This document shows, one piece after another, positions 37,090-46,105 of a stretch of DNA of 64,000 nucleotides. The notes beneath the pieces were generated by a model that saw only the letters and a list, made by a program, of their open reading frames with translations, did no database searches and was not told the origin of the DNA. Numbering within the stretch: the first letter of the stretch is position 1; every line of letters starts with the position of its first letter. Made by a program: the position numbers and the translations under genes. The DNA is taken from positions 1 through 64,000 of the forward strand of contig NZ_SELO01000014.1 in NCBI RefSeq assembly GCF_004146235.1, given 5' to 3'. This DNA is from Tropicimonas sp. IMCC6043 (GTDB taxonomy: Bacteria > Pseudomonadota > Alphaproteobacteria > Rhodobacterales > Rhodobacteraceae).

Positions 37090-38826
37090 TCAGTTCGCTT
37101 GCCATTGCTTGATGAGATCCTCGTAGGCGATCGTCTCGCCCTGCGGTTTCTCGTTCTCGAGCTTGGCCTTGGCACCGCCCTTGCCGATCCATTCGGACGG
37201 GTCCTTGGGCTCGTTGAGCCGCGGGCCACAGCCACCGTAGACATTGGCCGCCTCGTCCGCCTGCTGCATCCGCGCCATGGTGATGTCCATCTCCTCGGCG
37301 AGGCGGTCCATCGCCTGCTGCGGAGTGAAGGTGCCGGCGTTCACGTCGCCGATCTGCTGCCACCAGATCTGCGCCAGCTTCGGATAGTCGGGCACGTTGA
37401 TCCCCGTCGGCGTCCAGACCACCCGGTCCGGCGAACGGTAGAATTCCACCAGGCCGCCAAGCTTCGGCGCCCGCTCGGTGAAGCTCTCGTCATTGACCGA
37501 GCTGTTGCGGATGAAGGTCAGGCCGACATGGCTCTTCTTGGTGTCGACCGTTTTCGACGTCACGAACTGGGCGTAAAGCCAGGCGGCCTTGGCGCGGTCC
37601 ATCGGCGTCGATTTCAGGAAGGTCCAGGAACCCACGTCCTGATATCCGACCTTCATGCCCTCTTCCCAATAGGGGCCGTGCGGCGACGGGGCCATTTTCC
37701 AGAGCGGCATTCCGTCTTCGTCGACCGTGTTGTTGCCGGCCGAACGCGGTGCGACCACGTCCGGAACGAAAGCGGTGTACCAGAAGATCTGCTGGGCCAC
37801 GTTGCCCTGTGCGAGGGCCGGAAGCGACTGGTAGAAGTCATAGGAGGCGGCGCCCGGCGGGGCGTACTTCCGCAGCCATTCGTCCCATTTGCGAATCGCA
37901 TATACCGCCGCCGGCCCGTTCGTCGCGCCGCCGCGGCTCACCGAGGCGCCGACCGGGTTGCAGGTTCCTTCCTCCATGCGGATGCCCCATTCGTCGATCG
38001 GGACACCGTTCGGCAGGCCCTTGGAGCCCGCGCCGGCCATCGACAGCCAGGCGTCCGTCATCCGCCAGCCGAGGTCGGGCGCGCGCTTGCCATAGTCCAT
38101 GTGGCCGTAGATCTGAACGCCGTCGATCTCCTTCACGTCCTCGGTGAAGAACTCGGCGATGTCCTCGTAGGCCGACCAGTTGATCGGAACGCCGAGATCG
38201 TAGCCGTATTTCTCCTTGAAGGCGGCCTGAAGATCCTCGCGGTCGAACCAATCCTTGCGGAACCAGTAGAGGTTCGCGAATTGCTGGTCGGGCAACTGAT
38301 AGATCTTGCCGTCCGGACCGGTCGTGAACTGGATGCCGATGAAATCGTCGAGATCGAGCGTCGGGCTCGTCACGTCGGACCAGTCGCCTTCCATCATGTC
38401 GCTGAGCGGGTAAGCCTGCTGCAGGCGCGCGTGGGTGCCGATCAGGTCGCTGTCGTTGACATAGCCGTCATAAAGGTTGCGGTTGGTCTGCATCTGCGTC
38501 TGGACCGCCTGCACCACCTCGCCCTCGCCGAGGATCTGGTGGTTCACCTTGATCCCGGTGATCTCCTCGAACGCCTTGGTCAGGACCTCGGACTCGTAGG
38601 TATGCGTCGGCACACCCTCCGAAAGCACGTTGATCTCCATGCCGGCATAGGGCGCGGCGGCGTCGATGAACCATTGCATCTCTGCTTTCTGTTCGTCGAC
38701 GGAGATCGCCGAGGGCTGGAATTCCTCGTTGATCCATTTCTCCGCTGCGGCCATGTCTGCATGCGCAACCGGCGCGCCAAGCGTCAGCGCAAAGGCTGAC
38801 GTGGCGGATAGAAGTGTCTTCCGCAT
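37090..38826 (-). CDS. Periplasmic solute-binding protein, glycerol-type ABC transporter
   Basis: 578 residues, with a signal peptide (AHA-D, residue about 23). Its length and blocks (EWINEEF-like opening, MEINVLSEGVPTHTYESEV, QILGEGEVVQAVQTQMQT, QFANLYWFRKDWFDR) match the large glycerol-binding GlpV-like proteins, not short sugar binders. Substrate by analogy glycerol or a related polyol; no glpD or glpK is in view. First gene of the operon. Confidence 0.88.
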   Translation of the reverse strand: MRKTLLSATSAFALTLGAPVAHADMAAAEKWINEEFQPSAISVDEQKAEMQWFIDAAAPYAGMEINVLSEGVPTHTYESEVLTKAFEEITGIKVNHQILGEGEVVQAVQTQMQTNRNLYDGYVNDSDLIGTHARLQQAYPLSDMMEGDWSDVTSPTLDLDDFIGIQFTTGPDGKIYQLPDQQFANLYWFRKDWFDREDLQAAFKEKYGYDLGVPINWSAYEDIAEFFTEDVKEIDGVQIYGHMDYGKRAPDLGWRMTDAWLSMAGAGSKGLPNGVPIDEWGIRMEEGTCNPVGASVSRGGATNGPAAVYAIRKWDEWLRKYAPPGAASYDFYQSLPALAQGNVAQQIFWYTAFVPDVVAPRSAGNNTVDEDGMPLWKMAPSPHGPYWEEGMKVGYQDVGSWTFLKSTPMDRAKAAWLYAQFVTSKTVDTKKSHVGLTFIRNSSVNDESFTERAPKLGGLVEFYRSPDRVVWTPTGINVPDYPKLAQIWWQQIGDVNAGTFTPQQAMDRLAEEMDITMARMQQADEAANVYGGCGPRLNEPKDPSEWIGKGGAKAKLENEKPQGETIAYEDLIKQWQAN

Positions 38827-38871
38827 AGTGTTCCTCCCTTGGATAGCCGCGTTCGTTGGCGGCTGGGAAGA

Positions 38872-38900
38872 TGTTGGTCTGCGAAATGACGTTGTGTCAA
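38872..38900 (-). promoter_or_regulatory. Possible promoter of the glycerol-type ABC operon
   Basis: A perfect TTGACA -35 element (38900-38895) on the minus strand; the -10 at 17-18 bases (CCAACA/CAACAT) is weak, which suggests an activator or partial repressor control. A short inverted repeat TGAC-N5-GTCA overlaps the -35. Confidence 0.4.
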
Positions 38901-38975
38901 CAGGACGCTCACGCCGCGCTGCCGCGTCCGATGCGGCGGGCTTTCCGCGCGCTGGCCAATCGTCCAGGCGCGGCG

Positions 38976-39851
38976 TCAGCGCGTGTTGGGCGCGCCCTGC
39001 ATGCCGAGCAGATTGCGCACCGTCGTCCAGTAGCCCGGCAGTCGCGGCGGCTCGGAGAGCTCGGCCTCGATGGTCTCGGGGGGGATCGCCATCCGGCTGG
39101 CCGCAAACTCGCGGCCCCAGACGAGGAAATCCTCGCTGTCTTCGGGCCGCAGCCGGCAGGCGCTGCCGACAAGGCCGACCAGTGTGTCCATCGGGACATA
39201 CCATTCGTTCTGGATGCCCTCGATGCGCCGGCGCAGGAGAGGCGCCGCGGCGCGCAGCCAGCGGTTCGACGAGAAGTCGACCAGCACCTTGCCCATCTCC
39301 GCATGCGAATAGCCGATGAGCGGCGGGAAGGTGTCGAAGAACACACCCTCGCCATCGACCACCGCAAGGTTCCGGATCGATGGATGGAAACCGACGCGCT
39401 CGGGGCGGCCCTGGGCAAAGGACCAGAACCGGGCGATCACCTCGCCCGCGGCCTGCATCACCTCCAGAGCCTCCGGCAGCGGTGAGCCAATCATAAGGGC
39501 GCGCATCATCGTCTCCGGTTCGAGCGCCTGCTGCACGATCACCGGCACCCGGCTGCCCTCGACCGGCACAAGGAGAAACCGCGTCTCCGGCACCCGGACG
39601 CCGCTCGCGTGCAGGAAATCCAGATAGGCGTCATGGGCCCGGGCAAGCCGGTCGAGCTCGGCACCGGCAGCGCCGCGATAGACCTTGATGACCTTGTCGG
39701 AAAAGATTCCCGAGGGCGGCCGGTAGGGCTCGCAGAAATACCCCAGGCGCGACACTTTCTGACCGCGCGCCGTCTCGCCGGAGGCGAGCATGGCGGTCAG
39801 CGCGTCGGTCCAGGCCTGGGTCTTTGGGGCGGATTGCGGAGTCGGAACCAT
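38976..39851 (-). CDS. Kinase-fold (phosphotransferase-like) protein lacking the catalytic Asp
   Basis: 291 residues. It has the two-lobe layout of aminoglycoside/choline kinases: DKVIKVYRG with a likely ATP-binding Lys (about 53-56), the catalytic-loop region F-H156-P-S-I-R-N161 and the metal-binding FFDTFPP with Asp173. The usual H-x-D reads H-P-S, so the catalytic base is missing while Asn161 and Asp173 remain. It could be an atypical kinase or a pseudokinase. It is upstream of and colinear with the transporter operon (149-bp gap). Confidence 0.7.
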   Translation of the reverse strand: MVPTPQSAPKTQAWTDALTAMLASGETARGQKVSRLGYFCEPYRPPSGIFSDKVIKVYRGAAGAELDRLARAHDAYLDFLHASGVRVPETRFLLVPVEGSRVPVIVQQALEPETMMRALMIGSPLPEALEVMQAAGEVIARFWSFAQGRPERVGFHPSIRNLAVVDGEGVFFDTFPPLIGYSHAEMGKVLVDFSSNRWLRAAAPLLRRRIEGIQNEWYVPMDTLVGLVGSACRLRPEDSEDFLVWGREFAASRMAIPPETIEAELSEPPRLPGYWTTVRNLLGMQGAPNTR

Positions 39852-39978
39852 GGGCGTTGCCTCATCGCGGAGCTTGCCCTCCGGTCCCTACAGGCTCCCG
39901 CGCAGGACGTTCAAGCCGAAACACCGGGCACGGCTCGACCAAAGCTTTCGATCGCTGTGGAGCAACGAAGGCGGCCGC

Positions 39979-40344
39979 TCAGCGCTCCAGCTTGCCACCG
40001 GCGTTCGCCCAGGCGTTCAGGCCGCCGAGATCGAACACCGACTCGTGGCCAAACTTGCGGAACATCTTCCCTGCCATGCCGGAGCGCGCGCCCGAGGCAC
40101 AATAAAGGATCACCGCCCGCCCGTTCTTCAGCGCCGGTTCGCAGGCCGGGCTCGCCGGATCGGCACGCCGGGCGAGGTCACCCATGGGCAGGTTGATCGC
40201 GCCCTTCGCGCGCCCGCCCGCGAATTCATTGGCCTCGCGCACATCCACCAGGACCGCCTTGCCGTTCTTCACCATCGTGATCGCTTCGACCGGGTCGATC
40301 CGGTCTGCGCCCGGGGCGAAGGGGTTGAACATCGTCAGGAACAT
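39979..40344 (-). CDS. Rhodanese-like sulfurtransferase
   Basis: 121 residues, single rhodanese domain. ILYCASGARSGMAGKMFRK contains active-site Cys82; VLVDVREANEFAGGRAKGAINLP is the CH2A-like block. No signal peptide. ATG 40344 with AAGGCGAGACAG upstream; the family's usual role is sulfur transfer from thiosulfate or persulfide carriers. Between it and the kinase-like gene are 127 bases without a gene. Confidence 0.88.
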   Translation of the reverse strand: MFLTMFNPFAPGADRIDPVEAITMVKNGKAVLVDVREANEFAGGRAKGAINLPMGDLARRADPASPACEPALKNGRAVILYCASGARSGMAGKMFRKFGHESVFDLGGLNAWANAGGKLER

Positions 40345-40500
40345 CTGTCTCGCCTTTGCATTCCGTTTCGCGCATATATCGCGCTTCTTCCGCAAAGTTC
40401 AATGGTCCGCGCAGGTGATTAGGGTTGCACAACCTGCAAAGCATGCGGCAGGCGCGTGTTACGATCACGGACCCGCCCTGCAGCCACCCCTGCTCTCAAC

Positions 40501-40533
40501 AAAAAAGGGGCCGCATCCCGAAGGACGCGGCCC
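40501..40533 (-). terminator. Terminator of the Liv-type operon
   Basis: On the minus strand GGGCCGCGTCC-TTCG-GGATGCGGCCC (11 pairs with one G-U) followed by CTTTTTT. A stable TTCG-closed loop and T-run make this a strong intrinsic terminator. Confidence 0.88.
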
Positions 40534-40535
40534 GC

Positions 40536-40572
40536 GTCCGGCGGCCGGGCCTCCCCTCCCGGCCGGCCGGAC
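40536..40572 (-). other. Second hairpin, directly after the livF-like stop
   Basis: GTCCGGC-GGCCGGG / CCCGGCC-G-GCCGGAC: a 14-bp stem with one bulged base and an 8-base loop, one base past the stop codon and next to the terminator at 40501-40533. Probably mRNA 3'-end protection together with termination. Confidence 0.6.
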
Positions 40573-40573
40573 C

Positions 40574-41401
40574 TCAGCTCAGCCAGCGTTTGCGGCGCCG
40601 GTAGGAGCGAACGTCCCGGAAGCTCTTGCGACCCTGATCGCTCATGCCGAGGTAGAATTCCTTCACGTCGGGATTCTCGCGCAACTCCGCGGCCGGCCCG
40701 TCCATTACCACCCGGCCGCTCTCGAGGATATAGCCGAAATGGGCGAAGCGCAGCGCCACGTTGGTGTTCTGCTCGGCCAGCAGGAAGCTCACGCCCTCGC
40801 CCTCGTTCACGGCCTTTACGATCTCGAAGATCTGCTCGACGAGCTGCGGCGCAAGGCCCATCGAGGGCTCGTCGAGCAGGATCGTCTCGGGCCGGCTCAT
40901 CAACGCCCGGCCGATGGCGCACATCTGCTGCTCGCCGCCCGAGGTATAGCCGGCCTGGCTCTTCCGCCGCTCCTTCAGCCGCGGGAAGTAGCTGTAGACC
41001 ATCTCGAGGTCGGCCTCGATTGCCCCCTTGCCGTCGGTCCGCGTGTAGGCGCCCGTGCGCAGGTTGTCCTCGACGGTGAGATGCTCGAAGCAATGCCGCC
41101 CTTCCATCACCTGGATGACGCCCTTCCGCACGAGCCGCGCGGGGTCGAGATTCTGCACCGCCTCGCCCTTGTATTTTACCGATCCCTTGGTGACCTCGCC
41201 GCGTTCGGACCGCAGAAGGTTCGAGATCGCTTTGAGCGTCGTCGTCTTTCCCGCCCCGTTGCCCCCCAGAAGCGCCGTGATGCCGCCCTGCGGCACCGAG
41301 AGCGAAACGCCCTTCAGCACGAGGATGACATGGTTGTAGATCACCTCGATATTGTTGACCTCGAGGAGCAACTCCGGGGCATCGGCGGCGGAATCGGGCA
41401 T
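40574..41401 (-). CDS. livF: ABC transporter ATP-binding protein, LivF type
   Basis: 275 residues. Walker A LLGGNGAGKTTTLKAI, signature YTSGGEQQMCAIGRAL, Walker B TILLDEPSMGLAP, and LLAEQNTNVAL, the LivF-type H-loop with Gln in place of His. A C-terminal extension of about 30 residues ends in basic YRRRKRWLS. It is the last gene of the operon; the likely substrate is not an amino acid given the acyl-CoA ligase in the same operon. Confidence 0.92.
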   Translation of the reverse strand: MPDSAADAPELLLEVNNIEVIYNHVILVLKGVSLSVPQGGITALLGGNGAGKTTTLKAISNLLRSERGEVTKGSVKYKGEAVQNLDPARLVRKGVIQVMEGRHCFEHLTVEDNLRTGAYTRTDGKGAIEADLEMVYSYFPRLKERRKSQAGYTSGGEQQMCAIGRALMSRPETILLDEPSMGLAPQLVEQIFEIVKAVNEGEGVSFLLAEQNTNVALRFAHFGYILESGRVVMDGPAAELRENPDVKEFYLGMSDQGRKSFRDVRSYRRRKRWLS

Positions 41402-41464
41402 CGTGACCTCGCGTGTGTTCTGTCGCGCCGACAACCGTGCTGGCTGCCGGCGCGCGCATGGGGC

Positions 41465-42751
41465 CTATTCGCAGCTCTCGTTCACCGGCCAGGGCGCGTT
41501 GGCCTCGGCATATTCAGCTGCCTTTTCTTCCTCGAGCGGGGTGATGAAGGAGGCATCGGCAGCCAGCAGGTCGGAAGCCTGAACGAACTTCTCGCCGTCC
41601 CATTCCAGCATCCATGCGCCAGAGTGGCCGGTGTGGTTGGAGCAGGAGGTCGAGAAGGGCGGGACCATGCCGGTCATGCCAAGTTCCTCCAGCCGTTCGG
41701 CGGTGATGTTCAGGTTCTCCAGTCCGTCACGCAACTGCGCGGCAGTGATCTCGGTCACGCCATGCATTTCCTGCGCCGCACGGATGGCCTCGGCGAGCAT
41801 CATCGAGATCACCAGGCCGCGCTGGTAGAAGACCGAGTTGAGGTCCTCCTGCTGGCTGAGGCCCGCGTCGACGACATATTCCTTGATATCGGCCATCAGC
41901 GGCGCGTCGGGCTGCGGCATCGACCAGGAGATCGACTTGTAGCCCTTGCCGTCCTGCCCGACCTGTTTGAGGTCCTCGTCATGCCCGGCCCACCAGACGC
42001 CGATGAAGTTCTCCATCGGGAACTTGGTCTTCACGGCCTCGGTGATGGCGCCGGCATTCATCGCGCCCCAGCCCCACATGACCACGTTATCGGGCCGCTC
42101 GCGGCGGATCTGCAGCCATTGCGCGGACTGGTTCTGCATTTCCTTGAGGCCGACCGGGATCGGCACGAGCTCGAAATCGTAGGCCTCCGCCATCGCCTCC
42201 AGAACGGGCAGCGGCTCCTTGCCGAAGGGGTGATCGAGATGCAGCAGGACGATCTTCTTGCCCTTCAGGCTCTCCATGTCGCCATCGGCGATATACTGCA
42301 TGATCATCGAGGCCGCGTCCCAGTAGGAGGCGGGCGGATTGAAGGCCCACTGGAAGACCTTGCCGTTGGCCATCGGCGAGAAGCCGTAGCCGGGGGCAAG
42401 GATCGGGATCATGTCGACATTGGTCTTCGGCAGGACCTGGAGCGTGATGCCGGTCGACCAGGGCTGGGTGACGACCGCCTCGGCCTTGGTCCGCTCGTAG
42501 CATTCCACGCCCTTCTCGGTGGAGTAGCCCGTCTCGCATTCCTCGAAATCGATCATCGCGCCGCCGATGCCGCCATCGCGGGCGTTCAGCATGGTCATGT
42601 AGTCCGCCTGGCCGTTCATGATCGGGATGCCGGTGGCGGCGAAGGGGCCGGTCCGGTAGCTGAGATTGGGCGTGTAGATCCCCTCGGCGGTTGCGGCGCT
42701 GCCTGCGAGGCCGATTGCGGCGGCGAGCGCCAGCCTGGTCAATGTCTTCAT
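41465..42751 (-). CDS. Periplasmic binding protein of the Liv-type transporter
   Basis: 428 residues with a signal peptide (TAE-G, residue about 23). Type I periplasmic-binding fold, LivJ-like: GIPIMNGQADYMTMLNARDGGIGG and VVTQPWSTGITLQVLP. It belongs to the subgroup encoded with AMP-forming acyl-CoA ligases; ligand unknown, aromatic or fatty acids are plausible. It precedes livF by 63 bases. Confidence 0.88.
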   Translation of the reverse strand: MKTLTRLALAAAIGLAGSAATAEGIYTPNLSYRTGPFAATGIPIMNGQADYMTMLNARDGGIGGAMIDFEECETGYSTEKGVECYERTKAEAVVTQPWSTGITLQVLPKTNVDMIPILAPGYGFSPMANGKVFQWAFNPPASYWDAASMIMQYIADGDMESLKGKKIVLLHLDHPFGKEPLPVLEAMAEAYDFELVPIPVGLKEMQNQSAQWLQIRRERPDNVVMWGWGAMNAGAITEAVKTKFPMENFIGVWWAGHDEDLKQVGQDGKGYKSISWSMPQPDAPLMADIKEYVVDAGLSQQEDLNSVFYQRGLVISMMLAEAIRAAQEMHGVTEITAAQLRDGLENLNITAERLEELGMTGMVPPFSTSCSNHTGHSGAWMLEWDGEKFVQASDLLAADASFITPLEEEKAAEYAEANAPWPVNESCE

Positions 42752-42942
42752 GTTTCTCCTCCCTGATGAAACTGGTTGACGGTTGTGGTTGGAAGGGGAT
42801 GTCCCCCTTTCGAATTATTCTGGTTGGTTCATTGGATCGGTGCGCCCATTTTCGATGTCAGGCCCGCGCCGCGCGCGACCTCCCCCAAGGGAGGGCGCGG
42901 CGCTCATCTCTTTGTTTCGGCGGGGCGCCATCGCGCGTCTCC
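42752..42942 (-). other. Intercistronic stretch with a structured repeat
   Basis: 191 bases between the livM and binding-protein genes. It contains GCGCCGCGC / GCGCGGCGC (9-bp stem, 42866-42903) enclosing an inner CCTCCC-CCAA-GGGAGG stem. The inner core resembles the arms of the element at 973-1102. It probably protects or limits the message at this point. Confidence 0.55.
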
Positions 42943-44019
42943 TCAATGCGGGAATGGCCAGATGATCAGCTTCTCGCGAATGAGCCGCCAGAGCTGGTTC
43001 AGCCCGTGCGGTTCGACCACGAGAAAGAAGATGATGAGCGTTCCGACGATCATGATGTTGAGATGCTCGACCAGCGCCGAGTCGATCTCGATCCCGATCG
43101 CCCGCGGCACCGTGTTGAGCACCACCGGCAGGCCGACGATCAGGATCGCGCCGAGGTAATTTCCCAGGACAGATCCGAGCCCCCCGATGATGGCGATGAA
43201 GAGCACGCGGAAGGAGAGCGGAATGTCGAAGAGGTTCGGCTCCGCCGCGCCCCGCCACATGAAGACGAAAAGCGCCCCCGCCACGCCCACCACGTAGGAG
43301 GAAACGGCAAAGGCGGTGAGCTTGGAGCGCATCAGGTCGATGCCGATGAGCTCCGCGGCGATGTCCATGTCGCGCGTCGCCTTCCAGGTGCGGCCGAGCG
43401 TGCCGCGGGTGAGGTTGATGCAGATCCAGGTAAGGAGGCAGGTGATGCCGAGGACAAGGTAATATTGCGTCATCGAACTGGCCTGGGGGCCGGCGACATA
43501 GAGGCCGAACATGTCGAGATTGGGCACTTGGATCGCACCCGAGGAATTGAAATTGTAGAGCCAGGCCCATTTCTCGAAGAGCCAGACGAGGAAGAACTGC
43601 GCCGCGAGTGTCGCGATGGCGAGGTAGAAGCCCTTGATCCGCAGGCTGGGAATGCCGAAGAGAACGCCGACGCCGGCCGAGAACACTCCCGACATAAGGA
43701 TCGCCACGACCGGGTTCAGCCAGGGCATCAGCGTGATGAGCTTGTAGCAGGCATAGGCGCCGACCCCCATGAAGGCACCGGTACCGAGCGAGAGCTGGCC
43801 GGCAAAGCCGGTCAGGATGTTGAGCCCGAGCGCGGCCAGCGAATAGATCAGGATTGGCGTCAGGATCGTCTGGAAGGTGAATTCGCTCGCGGTCAGCGGG
43901 AAGATCACCCAGGCACAGAGAAGGATGACCCCGAGCAGGAATGCATCCTGCCGGATCGGGAACAGCGCCTGATCGGCCCGGTAGGAGGTCTTGAACTGGC
44001 CTGCGGTGCGGTACAGCAT
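42943..44019 (-). CDS. livM: ABC transporter permease, LivM type
   Basis: 358 residues, about nine to ten helices. LGLNILTGFAGQLSLGTGAFMGVGAYA and GIPSLRIKGFYLAIATLA are LivM blocks; FIAIIGGLGSVLGNYLGA is the conserved C-terminal motif. Starts in the TGATG overlap with the small membrane gene. Confidence 0.92.
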   Translation of the reverse strand: MLYRTAGQFKTSYRADQALFPIRQDAFLLGVILLCAWVIFPLTASEFTFQTILTPILIYSLAALGLNILTGFAGQLSLGTGAFMGVGAYACYKLITLMPWLNPVVAILMSGVFSAGVGVLFGIPSLRIKGFYLAIATLAAQFFLVWLFEKWAWLYNFNSSGAIQVPNLDMFGLYVAGPQASSMTQYYLVLGITCLLTWICINLTRGTLGRTWKATRDMDIAAELIGIDLMRSKLTAFAVSSYVVGVAGALFVFMWRGAAEPNLFDIPLSFRVLFIAIIGGLGSVLGNYLGAILIVGLPVVLNTVPRAIGIEIDSALVEHLNIMIVGTLIIFFLVVEPHGLNQLWRLIREKLIIWPFPH

Positions 44020-44285
44020 CAGGCCCCGTCCCCGTTCTCGGCGTATTTCTCGGGCTCGCGGTACTGCTCGGGAACCGCCTGTTTCGGCTTCTCGGCATAG
44101 CCGGTGCGCTCGCTGAACCGCACCAGCCAGAGATAGGCCCAGATGCCAGCGGCCGCGCCGAGGATCGCGAGAACCATCGCGACCACCAGCCGGCCGGACT
44201 CGCCAACACTGGTGAGCGCGAGGTAGCCGAAGGCCCAGAAGCCGGACCATGCGACCACGTTCAGGATTGCGACGAGCTTTGCCAA
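44019..44285 (-). CDS. Small two-helix membrane protein in the Liv-type operon
   Basis: 88 residues. Two hydrophobic helices (AILNVVAWSGFWAFGYLAL and VVAMVLAILGAAAGIWAYLWL), then a charged tail ending EKYAENGDGA. It sits between livH and livM and shares a base with livM, so it is likely an accessory subunit of this transporter. No known motif. Confidence 0.7.
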   Translation of the reverse strand: MAKLVAILNVVAWSGFWAFGYLALTSVGESGRLVVAMVLAILGAAAGIWAYLWLVRFSERTGYAEKPKQAVPEQYREPEKYAENGDGA

Positions 44286-44320
44286 TTCAGTGTCCTCTCA
44301 ACTTGCCCTGCCACACGGGC

Positions 44321-45280
44321 TCACACCCTCTCGATGATCTTCTCGCCGAAGAGCCCTTGCGGCCGGAACAGCAGCACGAGGAGCGCCAGCACATAGGCGA
44401 ACCAGCTCTCGGTGTTTCCTCCGAGAAGCGGACCGCCCCAGTAGATTTCGAATAGCTTCTCCAGCATACCGATCATCAGCCCACCGATGATCGCGCCGGA
44501 GATCGACTCGAGCCCGCCCAGCATGAGGACGGGAAGCGCCTTGTAAGCGATCACCTCGAGCGCGAAGGAAACGCCGGCGCGAGAGCCCCAGGCGATGCCC
44601 GTCACCAGCGCGATGATCCCGGCGATGAACCAGACAAGCACCCAGATCGTCTGGAGCGAGATGCCGACCGAGAGCGCCGCCTGGTGGTCGTCGCCGAGCG
44701 CGCGAATGGCCCGGCCCATCCGGGTCTTTCCCAGGAAGAGCAACAGCGCAAGCACAAGCGCCGCCGCCACCAGAACCACGGTGATGTCGCCATGTTGCAG
44801 GATCAGGAGCCCGCCCCAGGGTTCGAGGACCGTGTCGCCGGTGGGGATGCCGAGTTCCTCGGTGATCATCACCTTGTTTTCGCCGCCGAAGATGATTTCG
44901 CCCGCGCCGATCAGGAAGAGCGTGATGCCGATCGTCGCCATGAAGAGGATGATGTCCGGCTGGCCGACAAGCGGACGCAGCACCGCCCGCTCGATCGCGA
45001 CCGCGAGGCCGAACATCACCACCAGCGTCAACGCCACTGCGATCCAGGCCGGCACGCCCTTCTCGTGAAGGCCGACCATTGTCAGCGCGGCGAAGACGAC
45101 CATGATGCCCTGGGCGAAGTTGAGGATCCGGCTCGAACGGAAGATCAGAACGAAGCCGAGCGCGATCAGCGCGTAGAGCACGCCGGAGACCAGCCCCTCC
45201 CAGAGCACCTGCAACAGGAAGTCGGGCGCCGCGACCATATCGGCGAAGGGCGCCACGAAGATCTCATTCAAAAGCTCCAT
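44321..45280 (-). CDS. livH: ABC transporter permease, LivH type
   Basis: 319 residues, about eight to nine helices. LVSGVLYALIALGFVLIFRSSRILNFAQG is cut here to its key parts: YALIALGFVLIFR and ILNFAQG, the LivH N-terminal signature; GLESISGAIIGGLMIG is the C-terminal block. Ten bases after livG. Confidence 0.92.
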   Translation of the reverse strand: MELLNEIFVAPFADMVAAPDFLLQVLWEGLVSGVLYALIALGFVLIFRSSRILNFAQGIMVVFAALTMVGLHEKGVPAWIAVALTLVVMFGLAVAIERAVLRPLVGQPDIILFMATIGITLFLIGAGEIIFGGENKVMITEELGIPTGDTVLEPWGGLLILQHGDITVVLVAAALVLALLLFLGKTRMGRAIRALGDDHQAALSVGISLQTIWVLVWFIAGIIALVTGIAWGSRAGVSFALEVIAYKALPVLMLGGLESISGAIIGGLMIGMLEKLFEIYWGGPLLGGNTESWFAYVLALLVLLFRPQGLFGEKIIERV

Positions 45281-45289
45281 CCTGCCTCC

Positions 45290-46105
45290 TCAGCCATGCG
45301 CCACGCCCAGATAGGCGTCGATCACGTCCTGGTCGTTGCGCACCTCGTCGGGCGTGCCGTCGCCGATCTTGCGACCGTAATCCATCACCACCACCCGGTC
45401 GGAGAGATCCATCACCACGCCCATGTCGTGCTCGATCAGGGCGATTGTAGTGCCGAACTCGTCATTCACATCGAGGATGAAGCGGGACATGTCCTCCTTC
45501 TCCTCGACATTCATCCCCGCCATCGGCTCGTCGAGCAGCAGGAGCGACGGTTCGGCTGCCAGCGCGCGGGCGAGCTCGACGCGCTTCTTCAGCCCGTAGG
45601 GCAGCCGTCCGACCGGCGTCCTCCGGATCGCCTGGATCTCGAGGAAGTCGATGATCTTCTCGACCTGCTCGCGGTTGTAGATCTCCTCCCGCTCCGCCTT
45701 GCCCCACCACAGCGCCTGCTGCCAGAACGAGGCATGCATATGGGTCAGCCGCCCGGTCATCACGTTGTCGAGCACGCTCATTCCTTCAAAGAGCGCAATG
45801 TTCTGGAATGTGCGGCCGACACCCATGCGGGCGACCTCATAGGGCTTCATCGCCGGGCGCGGCGCGCCCTTGTACCAGACCTCGCCCTCCTGGGGATGGT
45901 AGAAACCGGAAATGATGTTCAGCATCGAGGACTTTCCGGCGCCGTTCGGCCCGATGATGGCACGGATCTCGCCCTCGCGGATATCGAAGGAGATGTCCCT
46001 GATCGCCTCCACGCCGCCGAAGCGCAGGGTGATGTTCTTCATCTCCATCAGCACGCCGCCGATGGTCCGGCCGTCCGTGGTGGTATAGGGCTCGTAGGCG
46101 GTCAT
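45290..46105 (-). CDS. livG: ABC transporter ATP-binding protein, LivG type
   Basis: 271 residues. Walker A IIGPNGAGKSSMLNI, the signature region LPYGLKKRVELARAL (YGLKK in place of LSGGQ, as usual in this subgroup), Walker B LLLLDEPMAGMN and IEHDMGVVMDLSDRV. ATGA overlap with the ligase gene. Confidence 0.92.
   Translation of the reverse strand: MTAYEPYTTTDGRTIGGVLMEMKNITLRFGGVEAIRDISFDIREGEIRAIIGPNGAGKSSMLNIISGFYHPQEGEVWYKGAPRPAMKPYEVARMGVGRTFQNIALFEGMSVLDNVMTGRLTHMHASFWQQALWWGKAEREEIYNREQVEKIIDFLEIQAIRRTPVGRLPYGLKKRVELARALAAEPSLLLLDEPMAGMNVEEKEDMSRFILDVNDEFGTTIALIEHDMGVVMDLSDRVVVMDYGRKIGDGTPDEVRNDQDVIDAYLGVAHG

Noticed and set aside
40184-42766. An 860-codon open frame on the plus strand opposite livF and the binding-protein gene
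   Set aside because: It crosses several well-supported minus genes and has no motif or ribosome binding site; it is a shadow frame of codon bias.
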